The notes beneath the pieces are model-generated. The model searched no databases, was not told the DNA's origin, and worked only from the letters and a program-made list of their open reading frames with translations. The position numbers and the translations under genes were made by a program. 64,000 nt of DNA from Butyrivibrio sp. (lineage in GTDB: Bacteria > Bacillota > Clostridia > Lachnospirales > Lachnospiraceae): NCBI RefSeq assembly GCF_015056685.1, contig NZ_SVFW01000014.1, positions 15,910 through 79,909 on the forward strand, given 5' to 3'. Shown here piece by piece: positions 17,726 through 25,093 of this stretch (the first letter of the stretch is position 1; each line of letters starts with the position of its first letter).

Positions 17726-17754
17726 AACATATACTATTATGGCAAAAATGTCAA
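17726..17754 (-). promoter_or_regulatory. Sigma-A promoter of the phosphohexomutase gene
   Basis: Perfect TTGACA at 17749-17754, 17-nt spacer and TATGTT at 17726-17731 on the minus strand, about 25 nt before the ribosome site. This separates pgm transcription from the histidine kinase gene upstream. Confidence 0.8.
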
Positions 17755-17784
17755 AAAAATAACTTTGCTCTGCTTTATATTTTA

Positions 17785-19101
17785 TCATTTTTTCAATGGA
17801 ATCAAAATTCTAAGTTCAAACCATCCATTCTCAGCCTTGATGGTGGTACTGCCGTCATATTTCAGGACAGTTTCTTTTATACCCTTTATTCCAAAACCGT
17901 GATATTCCTTATTCTTTTTAGTTGTCTTTGGAATTCCGTTTACCATTTTGATCTCACCCTCATAGCAATTGCTGATAAGGATGTGAGCAAAACCCTTTTG
18001 ACCGGAGATCACCACATGGATAAGTCTTTTTTCTTTGTCGTTGATCTTCTTGACACTTTCAATCGCATTGTCTATAGCATTTCCAAAAATAGTGCTTATA
18101 TCAATTTCATCAATATGCTCAAGAAGCTTACCATCAGCAACTATAGAAAGTTGAATACTATTCTTTTGACAGATAAGGGCCTTAGTTGTAAGTATGATGT
18201 CTAAAACCTCATTGCCGGTTTTGTTCTGGGCTTCGTAGCTTTTTATCTCTTCTTCCATCTTATCGAGATAAGCATTTCTTTTGTCCGGGTCAGACTGCGC
18301 ACGCAGCACCGCTATCTGATGCTTTAAGTCATGATATTTCTGATTTACTACTTCTATGCTTTCTTTTCCTATGCGGTAGTTGTTGTACTGCATCTTGAGC
18401 ATATTTCTCATAGCTATACTCTGTTTCTCCGCATAAAGTTCCCGCTGCTGATAATGATATGCTGTCTGAATAGCCACTCCCGCAAGATAAACAAAAGTCC
18501 TTACATTAAACTGATCTGCCTGGGAGCTGCCGCCGAATGGGGATCTAATGTCAGCATAGCTAATAGATGACAAGATATAGATAAAATAAGCGACAAGCAC
18601 ACTTATTACAGCTTCCATTGGACTTATCCTGACCAGGGAGCCTTCATCAAAGTCACTTTTATCCATGAAAAAAAATATCCCATAGATGATGATATAGTCA
18701 CAGATCATTATCAGGATCATCTTCCAAAATGCATTCAGATTACTGTTTTGTTCAGACATAAAGCTGTACAATTGCCAAAAAAATGATGCTGAAAAACCCG
18801 CCAGCAAAAAAGCTCTCGAGCAGTAGTAAAGCGAATTGTAAACTCCTGAACTACTCAGCAAAAGCATAAAGCCAAACATCATGACTGCCGAAATAGCCAT
18901 AAACACATTGAACAAAATCCCATCTTTTCCACCTGTAAGATGCATATACAACACTATTACAGGCAAAAAGAGTCCGCACAAAGCTACATGTTTTTTTAAT
19001 TCAAATCTATGCTGCATATGCTGCAAAAACAGCACGCATGCGCACCAGTCCGCAACCGCAGTGCATATTCGCGGGATATTCCCGCCTAGATCAATCCCCA
19101 T
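17785..19101 (-). CDS. GHKL sensor histidine kinase (AgrC/CitS-like)
   Basis: 438 residues. The N-terminal half has about six hydrophobic segments (residues 5-215), the sensor. A linker leads to the phosphoacceptor motif YHDLKHQIAVL (His near residue 255), then a GHKL-type ATPase: N-box IFGNAIDNAIES (about 345) and G-box HGFGIKGIKETV (about 405). This layout is typical of kinases paired with LytTR regulators, such as AgrC. It begins 2 nt after its partner's stop. No agrB or agrD-like gene is next to it, so the signal is unknown. The divergent acylation cassette is the obvious candidate target (inference). Confidence 0.92.
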   Translation of the reverse strand: MGIDLGGNIPRICTAVADWCACVLFLQHMQHRFELKKHVALCGLFLPVIVLYMHLTGGKDGILFNVFMAISAVMMFGFMLLLSSSGVYNSLYYCSRAFLLAGFSASFFWQLYSFMSEQNSNLNAFWKMILIMICDYIIIYGIFFFMDKSDFDEGSLVRISPMEAVISVLVAYFIYILSSISYADIRSPFGGSSQADQFNVRTFVYLAGVAIQTAYHYQQRELYAEKQSIAMRNMLKMQYNNYRIGKESIEVVNQKYHDLKHQIAVLRAQSDPDKRNAYLDKMEEEIKSYEAQNKTGNEVLDIILTTKALICQKNSIQLSIVADGKLLEHIDEIDISTIFGNAIDNAIESVKKINDKEKRLIHVVISGQKGFAHILISNCYEGEIKMVNGIPKTTKKNKEYHGFGIKGIKETVLKYDGSTTIKAENGWFELRILIPLKK

Positions 19102-19103
19102 AA

Positions 19104-19832
19104 TTAACCTCTGACTTCACTCATATAATTATTCAGTGCATCAACAAATGCTCGTTTTTGGCTCTTGCTGACAGGAATTCTCTTTCCATCCACGATAACA
19201 TCCATTCCATCAATTTCATCCACGTACTCCAGATTCACCATGAATCCCTGACTGCACCTAAATAGCATCTTGTTTTCCAGCTTACTCTCAATCTTTTTCA
19301 TTGAAGAGGTTATTCTAAAATTCTCCATTCCTTCTTTCAGATGAAAAACAAGTTCCCTTCCCTCGACCTCAATATATACAAGGTTGTATAGATCGATCTT
19401 GTATGCATAGCCATTTCCTGACAAAAAGATATATTTGTGCTCCCGCTCCTTCATCCTGCCTATCGCCCTGTCGATCGTCTGTGAAAAAGGAAAATAATTG
19501 ACCGGCTTTAATACATAATCCAGTGCATCAACCTCGTAGCCTGATATGGCATATTGCGGCGCATTGGTAATAAATATGATCACAACTTTTCTATCGTACT
19601 GTCTTATTATTCGGGCGGTTTCCATTCCGTCCATAAATTTCATCTCGACGTCCAATAAGATAAGGTCAAAACCTGAACTTGTCTTACCGGAAAGCTCCGT
19701 AGTCAGGTCACTTCCATCGGTATATTCCGTAATAAGAAGCCTGTTTCCTGATTCTGCCTCATATTTTTTCAGATACTCCAAAAGAAGCTCTCTGTATTTT
19801 TTATCATCATCAACTACTGCTACGCTTATCAA
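19104..19832 (-). CDS. LytTR-family response regulator
   Basis: 242 residues from a TTG start at 19832. A receiver domain (about 1-120) opens ISVAVVDDDKKYRELL, has the phosphoacceptor in LILLDVEMKFMDGMETA (Asp near residue 61) and the conserved Lys in DYVLKPVNYF. A LytTR DNA-binding domain follows (about 140-240): YKIDLYNLVYIEVEGREL, FRCSQGFMVNLEYVDEI and IPVSKSQKRAFVDAL. The TTG at 19832 has GGAGG with 5-nt spacing; an upstream in-frame TTG at 19844 overlaps that site and is rejected. Divergent to the surface-acylation genes, 109 nt away. Confidence 0.93.
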   Translation of the reverse strand: MISVAVVDDDKKYRELLLEYLKKYEAESGNRLLITEYTDGSDLTTELSGKTSSGFDLILLDVEMKFMDGMETARIIRQYDRKVVIIFITNAPQYAISGYEVDALDYVLKPVNYFPFSQTIDRAIGRMKEREHKYIFLSGNGYAYKIDLYNLVYIEVEGRELVFHLKEGMENFRITSSMKKIESKLENKMLFRCSQGFMVNLEYVDEIDGMDVIVDGKRIPVSKSQKRAFVDALNNYMSEVRG

Positions 19833-19867
19833 AACGACCTCCAAATAAGCTTATACTTGATATCACA

Positions 19868-19896
19868 TGTTTAATCACACTCAGTTACCATATTAT
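19868..19896 (+). promoter_or_regulatory. Candidate promoter for the acylation cassette in the divergent intergenic region
   Basis: On the plus strand TATTAT at 19891-19896 has only a weak -35 (TGTTTA, 19868-19873) at 17-nt spacing. A weak -35 is common where a LytTR activator binds upstream. I could not find a convincing pair of LytTR direct repeats in the 109-nt divergent region (19833-19941). A -10-like TATAAG for the minus-strand regulator gene lies near 19852-19857. Confidence 0.35.
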
Positions 19897-19941
19897 ACGA
19901 ATTTTATTGACCATAGAAGTGATTTTTTAGATAATTGTCTC

Positions 19942-21735
19942 ATGAAAAGAAAAATATGGTTTGTAAATTTAATATCTCTAATGATCGTATTTCTTTTAGC
20001 GTCATGTACCTTCTCTGATAATGCTAAATCCACCGATTCTAAAGACAAGATAAAAATAATCATCGAAGATAATGAAGACCTTATATTATCTACAAATTGT
20101 TTCGAGACAACCTATGATTCAGATCTTCACTTACAGCTTTTCCCCAAAGATGGCTACAAAATATCCGGATGCGACTACAGCGACTATGATATCGAAAGAT
20201 CAGACAACTACTATAATATAACACTTCACAATGTAAAATACTCCAGCGTAGTTTCTATATTTACATCTATTGCTCCTATCAAAGCAAGCTATTGTCTTGA
20301 TTCCTATTCTTTTACCGACTATCCCGATGATAGTCATATAAAGATAAACACCTGTAAATATGAAGATTCTTTTACCAAAGACGGCTACACCTTATATGCC
20401 TGGAGCACATCAAGAGAGGGCCGCGAGAATGATATAAGTCTCGGAAGCCGCATAAATAAAGAAATCCTGAGCTCATCCATCCTGTATGGACAATGGGCAA
20501 AGTGGACTGATCCTTTGCTATTTGAATATGAACTCCAGGGCGACAATGCACTGATAACAGGTTTTAAGGGTGAGGCAAAAGAGCTTGTTATACCGAGCAA
20601 GATAGCTGGAAAAGTCGTTACAAAGATAGCTGAGAATTCCTTTAAGAATCTGGATATCAAAAAAGTAATCCTTCCACCTACCATAAAAGATATAGAAAAT
20701 GGCGCATTTTGTGATTGTCAGTTGGAAGAAGTGATTCTCTTTGACAATATTGAAAAAATATCCGACTACTCATTTAAGGACTGTAATAGCATTAAAACTC
20801 TCAGGATAAATGCTGCTTCAGCTCCAGTCTATGCCGGAACTTATTACGCAACCTTCCCTGATAAAATGGATTACCTTCAGTCGCTTTCAAGTGACTATCC
20901 AAACATGAAAAAGCTGGTTCTTTTTTCAGGCTCCTCTACTCGATTTGGCTATGACTCTCTCATGCTTGAAAGTGCTCTGCCAGAATACAAGGTCGCAAAT
21001 ATGGGCGTCTTTGCTTATACCAACGCTCTCCCACAGCTTGACCTTATTTTGCAGTATATGAATTCAGGGGACATTCTTCTTGATTCACCGGAATTTGACG
21101 CATCAAAAAGGCAGTTTTGCGTCACGAATAAATTTGATGACAAGTTCTTTAACCTGATTGAAGAGGACTATTCACTTATAGAAAAGCTCGATCTTAGGGA
21201 TTATACCGGAGTCTTTTCCGCATTTGGCCAGTACCTTTCAAACAGGCACGGGATTGAGGAAAAAAGCTATGACCTCTCTCCCTCAGACTATGACGAGAAC
21301 TTTAATCCTATTGCGGAAAAGAGCTACAACCTTCAGGGAGATTATTGTCTGTACAGGCCAAATGCAGCAGATGACACCCCGGTTTACGACCTCCCCGTGG
21401 ATTACACCATTGATGCTTTTCCAAGGGAGTATATCAGTTCCTTAAATAGTGAGGCTTCAAAGTTCACTAAAAAAGGCATCTTATTCTTTTTTACCTATGC
21501 TCCCAGAAATGAAAGTGCCATTTCCGATTCCAGCACCCCTGATAAGCGAAAAGAGCTGGATGAATACTTTAGAGAGACACTAGAAATACCGGTTATTTCA
21601 GATATAGCAGATTCCTTATTCAGAGGGAAATACCTATTTGAAACTGACAACCATCTCTCTACAGAAGGCGTAAAAATACGAACTCAGAATATCATTAACG
21701 ATCTTAATAAAGCTCTTAACAAGGAAGGCGATTAA
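19942..21735 (+). CDS. Lipoprotein with InlB-like, BspA-type LRR and SGNH/DHHW-like domains
   Basis: 597 residues from the ATG at 19942 (MKRKIWFVN); the longer ORF start at 19867 falls in the promoter. A signal peptide ends in FLLASC, a lipobox, so the protein should sit on the outer face of the membrane. Residues 35-190 contain a Listeria-Bacteroides-repeat-like stretch (DGYTLYAWSTSREG to ILYGQWAKW). Residues 215-295 are LRR_5/BspA-type repeats (VTKIAENSFKNLDIKKV, ENGAFCDCQLEEV, ISDYSFKDCNSIKTL). From about 320 on comes an SGNH-like hydrolase fold: LVLFSGSSTRFGYDS, then TDNHLSTEG near residue 569. Such domains accompany MBOAT proteins in polymer O-acetylation (AlgX, DltD, PatB). First gene of the plus-strand cassette. 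Confidence 0.82.
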   Translation: MKRKIWFVNLISLMIVFLLASCTFSDNAKSTDSKDKIKIIIEDNEDLILSTNCFETTYDSDLHLQLFPKDGYKISGCDYSDYDIERSDNYYNITLHNVKYSSVVSIFTSIAPIKASYCLDSYSFTDYPDDSHIKINTCKYEDSFTKDGYTLYAWSTSREGRENDISLGSRINKEILSSSILYGQWAKWTDPLLFEYELQGDNALITGFKGEAKELVIPSKIAGKVVTKIAENSFKNLDIKKVILPPTIKDIENGAFCDCQLEEVILFDNIEKISDYSFKDCNSIKTLRINAASAPVYAGTYYATFPDKMDYLQSLSSDYPNMKKLVLFSGSSTRFGYDSLMLESALPEYKVANMGVFAYTNALPQLDLILQYMNSGDILLDSPEFDASKRQFCVTNKFDDKFFNLIEEDYSLIEKLDLRDYTGVFSAFGQYLSNRHGIEEKSYDLSPSDYDENFNPIAEKSYNLQGDYCLYRPNAADDTPVYDLPVDYTIDAFPREYISSLNSEASKFTKKGILFFFTYAPRNESAISDSSTPDKRKELDEYFRETLEIPVISDIADSLFRGKYLFETDNHLSTEGVKIRTQNIINDLNKALNKEGD

Positions 21736-21736
21736 A

Positions 21737-21907
21737 ATGTTTAAAGCACTGCTTCTTTTCATAATTCCTATACTTATCCTTTTTATGTTATTTAAGGGCT
21801 TCTCCTACCTGAAAATAGCTCTGGTTTTGATGAACATAATGCTGATACTTGCGGCAATACATCTGGTGATATCTGCAAAAACTGGTGATAAAGGACGGAA
21901 TATGTAA
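21737..21907 (+). CDS. Small two-helix membrane peptide
   Basis: 56 residues, starting MFKALLLFIIPILILFMLF and ending KTGDKGRNM. Residues 4-19 and about 25-46 are two hydrophobic segments joined by KGFSY, so a hairpin in the membrane is likely. The ATG follows the previous stop by 1 nt with AAGGAAGG about 6 nt before it, and the stop is 1 nt before the MBOAT start, so it is translated as part of the cassette. I recognise no family. By position it recalls DltX, a short membrane peptide in D-alanylation operons, but DltX usually has one helix; that parallel is inference. Confidence 0.75.
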   Translation: MFKALLLFIIPILILFMLFKGFSYLKIALVLMNIMLILAAIHLVISAKTGDKGRNM

Positions 21908-21908
21908 G

Positions 21909-23255
21909 ATGAATTTCCTATCTCTGTGTTTTTTAGGAGCCATGCCGCTTCTATTTATCTCATATAACCACATACCTGTCAGGTTTCGCGCCTTTCTCCT
22001 TCTTGTTGCAAGCTGGGGATTTTATCTCTATGGAAGCCCTGAGTCTTTTTGGATTCTTTTACTTGTAACGCTTATTTCTTATATCTTTGGAAAAGAGCTT
22101 GAAAAGAAAAAGTCAGTTTTCTTACTTACAACAGGCATAACTTTAATACTCTCATTTTTAGTTGTATTCAAATACCTTGGACTGAGGCTTTCTCTGCCTG
22201 TAGGTATTTCCTTTTATACATTTCAGACGATCTCATATCTGATCGATGTTTACAGACAAGACTCCCACGCTGAAAAAGACCTGCTTAAATACGCTCTTTT
22301 TGTTTCATTTTTCCCTCAGCTTGTTGCAGGTCCTATTGAGCGCCCGGGAAAACTTATTCCACAGCTAAAGTCCTGCGAAAAAGCATCATCATCTCAGATA
22401 AAGGATGGTCTAACACTTCTCTGCCTTGGATATTTTAATAAGGTAGCAATAGCAGATTTTTTTGCACCACTTGTTGATGCAGTATTTGATAATCCAGACC
22501 TTGCCTCCGGCCCATCAGTTTTATTTGCATCGATTCTTTTTTCATTGCAGATCTTTGCTGACTTTTCCGGTTACAGCGACATTGCAAGGGGAAGTGCCAA
22601 ACTATTCGGTATAGAACTTAGCCTAAACTTTAATCACCCTTATTTGTCAGACTCTCTGCGAGATTTTTGGAAAAGATGGCACATGACCCTCACAAGATGG
22701 CTTACGGACTACATATACATTCCTCTTGGCGGCAACAGAAAAGGTCAAATGCGCCTGGTACTTAATACTCTCATAGTTTTTATAGTCAGCGGCATATGGC
22801 ATGGCGTGGGGCTTAAATTCATTTTGTGGGGACTTGGTCATGGACTTATTGTTTTGCTTGAAGACATTGCCACTGTTAAGAGATTTAGGGGCAGATTACC
22901 AAGAATCCTAAGAATCATCGTCAATTTTCTGATTGTAAATTTCCTGTGGATATTCTTTAGGGCAAAAAGCATGACCGTTGCAGCAAGTTTGATAATGCAG
23001 CTTCCGCGTAACTGGTCAAATGCTCTTGATAATATCAGAGACACTTACTATATGGCAGGAATTCCTTTTGATGTCGGTATCCTGTTTACAATTACCGGAG
23101 TTTTATCATTATATCTTTTGCCAAAATACCTTGAGAACAAAAAGATCATCGGTAAAGCTGCAGTTATTATCATAATGGCCATGGCTGTAATATTTACTAG
23201 AATGTATCAGCTAGAATCCGGCATAGAAAATGCGTTTATTTACTTTAGATTTTAA
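21909..23255 (+). CDS. MBOAT-family membrane O-acyltransferase (AlgI/DltB-like)
   Basis: 448 residues from the ATG at 21909, which follows the small peptide gene. Around ten hydrophobic segments. Family motifs: LPVGISFYTFQTISYLIDVY (about 95-115), FFPQLVAGPIERP (about 140), LRDFWKRWHMTLTRWLTDY (about 255; the conserved His of WxxWH type), YIPLGGNRKG and FIVSGIWHGVGL (about 300; catalytic His). These proteins move acyl groups, usually acetyl or D-alanyl, across the membrane onto a surface glycan, teichoic acid or lipid. Partner SGNH proteins are encoded on both sides, a classical pairing. The polymer and acyl group cannot be told from sequence. Confidence 0.95.
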   Translation: MNFLSLCFLGAMPLLFISYNHIPVRFRAFLLLVASWGFYLYGSPESFWILLLVTLISYIFGKELEKKKSVFLLTTGITLILSFLVVFKYLGLRLSLPVGISFYTFQTISYLIDVYRQDSHAEKDLLKYALFVSFFPQLVAGPIERPGKLIPQLKSCEKASSSQIKDGLTLLCLGYFNKVAIADFFAPLVDAVFDNPDLASGPSVLFASILFSLQIFADFSGYSDIARGSAKLFGIELSLNFNHPYLSDSLRDFWKRWHMTLTRWLTDYIYIPLGGNRKGQMRLVLNTLIVFIVSGIWHGVGLKFILWGLGHGLIVLLEDIATVKRFRGRLPRILRIIVNFLIVNFLWIFFRAKSMTVAASLIMQLPRNWSNALDNIRDTYYMAGIPFDVGILFTITGVLSLYLLPKYLENKKIIGKAAVIIIMAMAVIFTRMYQLESGIENAFIYFRF

Positions 23256-23267
23256 AAGGTGTTTTAT

Positions 23268-24563
23268 ATGAAAAAGAAACTATTTTACCTTTGGGCATTA
23301 CTCCTAGTCCCTATCGTTTTACTGCTATCAGTGTTTTGCCTTCCCTCCCAATATGAAAAGAGCTACATGGGCGAACTGAAATACAAATATAACCGTTTAA
23401 AAAACACTGATGGAAAAAGGATCATCATTGTTGGCGGAAGTGGAATGGCATTTGATGTAGACAGTAGTTTGATAAAAGAGAACTTTCCTGAATATGAAGT
23501 GGTAAATCTAGGTATGTATGCTGCTCTTGGAACAGCTTCTGTCCTTGATATGGCAATTTCCTACTGCCATGCTGGAGATATTATTATTTATGCCCCGGAG
23601 CAAAACACCCAGCCATTATCAATGTATCTCGGCAGTGACTTTGCCTGGCAGGCTCTTGACGGTGCTTATTACATGCTCCCATTCTTTATGATGTCAGAAA
23701 AGAATATATCCCTAATGGCAGCTGCATTTCCAAGATTTGCAGTACAAAAACTTAAGCTTTTTGTGACAAATTCAGCCCCCGACCCTGATTCAGTTTATAG
23801 AAAATCTGCATTCAATGAGTATGGGGATATTGCTGATGATCTCCCACAGAACACCATGCTAAATGGCTTTGATGAAAACACTGCTGTTTCCTATGATACT
23901 TCAGTTATACCTGCCGATTATGTTTCATACCTCAATGAATGTGATAAAAAAGCTACGCAAAAAGGTTCTACTCTTCTTTTTACTTACTGCCCTGCAAATA
24001 AAGCTGCAGTTGTAGGCGCTAAAGAATCTGACTTTGAAAATGCTATTGATGGCTATGACCTTTTTCTCAGAAATACTCTTGCTATTGAAGTTATAGGGAA
24101 CCCTTATGACAGCATCATGGATAAGGAATGGTTCTACGATACAAACTTCCATCTAAACAGCAACGGAAAGAAGCTCTATACAAGGCAGTTTATAAGGAAT
24201 CTCAAAGCCTATCTGTCAGACTCATCTGTAACAGCCATAGATATTCCGGATAAGCCATCTCTCTTATACGCAACCGATACAGAAAAAAGAGTCCTTTTAG
24301 CCGGCACCTACTCCGGTAACACCACAATCACTTCCATCACAGTAGGCGATGACATATCTATGATTGAGGACTACGCCTTTAAAGGCTGCGCATCGCTTAA
24401 AGAAATTCATATAAAAAATACTGTCCCATCTTCACTCCGGATAGGACAGCACCTTTTAGATGGCACTGATGCCAATATTTATGTTCCCGCAGAAGCTCTG
24501 TCTCTCTACAAAACCGACTACCGCTTTTCAGTCTACTCATCCAGAATTTATGCTGAAAAGTAG
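23268..24563 (+). CDS. Membrane-anchored SGNH/DHHW-like protein with C-terminal LRR
   Basis: 431 residues from the ATG at 23268 with AAAGGTG upstream. A single N-terminal hydrophobic anchor (LFYLWALLLVPIVLLLSVF) has no lipobox. The SGNH-like domain follows: IIIVGGSGMAFDVDSS (about 50-65, block I), DIIIYAPEQNT, and the late acidic-His block YDTNFHLNSNGKK (about 290-302). Residues 320-431 hold a BspA/LRR_5-type repeat (MIEDYAFKGCASLKEIHI) and a closing strand region. The module order is the reverse of the first gene of the cassette. Likely extracellular face, acting with the MBOAT protein. A bidirectional terminator follows. Confidence 0.85.
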   Translation: MKKKLFYLWALLLVPIVLLLSVFCLPSQYEKSYMGELKYKYNRLKNTDGKRIIIVGGSGMAFDVDSSLIKENFPEYEVVNLGMYAALGTASVLDMAISYCHAGDIIIYAPEQNTQPLSMYLGSDFAWQALDGAYYMLPFFMMSEKNISLMAAAFPRFAVQKLKLFVTNSAPDPDSVYRKSAFNEYGDIADDLPQNTMLNGFDENTAVSYDTSVIPADYVSYLNECDKKATQKGSTLLFTYCPANKAAVVGAKESDFENAIDGYDLFLRNTLAIEVIGNPYDSIMDKEWFYDTNFHLNSNGKKLYTRQFIRNLKAYLSDSSVTAIDIPDKPSLLYATDTEKRVLLAGTYSGNTTITSITVGDDISMIEDYAFKGCASLKEIHIKNTVPSSLRIGQHLLDGTDANIYVPAEALSLYKTDYRFSVYSSRIYAEK

Positions 24564-24593
24564 TAGCGGGCGCAGTCAAAATTTTGAACACTA

Positions 24594-24649
24594 AAAAACT
24601 CCCTATAATGGTTAGTTCTCTTAAGAGTCTTACCATTATAGAGAGTTTT
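24594..24649. terminator. Bidirectional terminator between convergent operons
   Basis: AAAAACT-CCCTATAATGGT (24594-24613) pairs with ACCATTATAG-AGAGTTTT (24632-24649), an 18-bp stem with a mismatch, A-run on the left and T-run on the right. It lies between the plus-strand cassette (stop 24563) and the minus-strand carbohydrate operon (stop 24652), and would serve both. Confidence 0.85.
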
Positions 24650-24651
24650 CA

Positions 24652-25080
24652 TTAATTCTCAGCTACTTTTTTCACATCAAAGAATGCACTGATAATTCCT
24701 ACTATAGCTGCTACGATGATCGCTGCTATTGCTACAACTGCACTAGACATATCTGACATGTTCTGAGCATTGTTTGTAAATGTCATTATGGCAGCCATTC
24801 CGTTTATTCTTGTGTTGAGAAGTGTAATGCCTCCAACAAAAAGACAAGCCGGTGCGATCACAGGTAATATATCTGTCCATGAAGGTGATACATCTCCAAG
24901 TGTCATCCAAAGGACCAAGGCCACTATTGCAATTGCAAGTGAAGCAATAATTGTAGTGTTTTTTCCAAGGTTTGAAAAATACGCTGTGTTTGTATTGATT
25001 ATGTAAGCTACAAATCCAACAATCGCAAGGATAAACGTTATGCAGCTTGTTATCATTCCTTTTCCTAATTTCTTATTCAT
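24652..25080 (-). CDS. Four-helix membrane protein of unknown function
   Basis: 142 residues from the ATG at 25080 (MNKKLGKGMI), which has AGGAGG 8 nt upstream; a longer ORF start lies within the GH3 gene. About four hydrophobic segments: ITFILAIVGFVAYII, IASLAIAIVALVLWMTL, ILPVIAPACLFVGGITLL and VVAIAAIIVAAIVGIISAFF. I recognise no named family. It is the last gene of the rhamnosidase-symporter-GH3 operon, 13 nt after GH3. The placement suggests a partner of the membrane-bound GH3 enzyme, but nothing in the sequence proves it. Confidence 0.8.
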   Translation of the reverse strand: MNKKLGKGMITSCITFILAIVGFVAYIINTNTAYFSNLGKNTTIIASLAIAIVALVLWMTLGDVSPSWTDILPVIAPACLFVGGITLLNTRINGMAAIMTFTNNAQNMSDMSSAVVAIAAIIVAAIVGIISAFFDVKKVAEN

Positions 25081-25093
25081 ACTCTGCCTCCTA

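Noticed and set aside
17785..19832. A complete agr quorum-sensing locus
   Set aside because: Only the kinase and regulator are present. The small peptide gene at 21737 is a two-helix membrane protein and does not look like AgrD, and no AgrB-type protease is encoded.
19833..19941. LytTR binding repeats in the divergent region
   Set aside because: One TCAGTTACC resembles half a site, but no second copy at the expected spacing could be found by eye.
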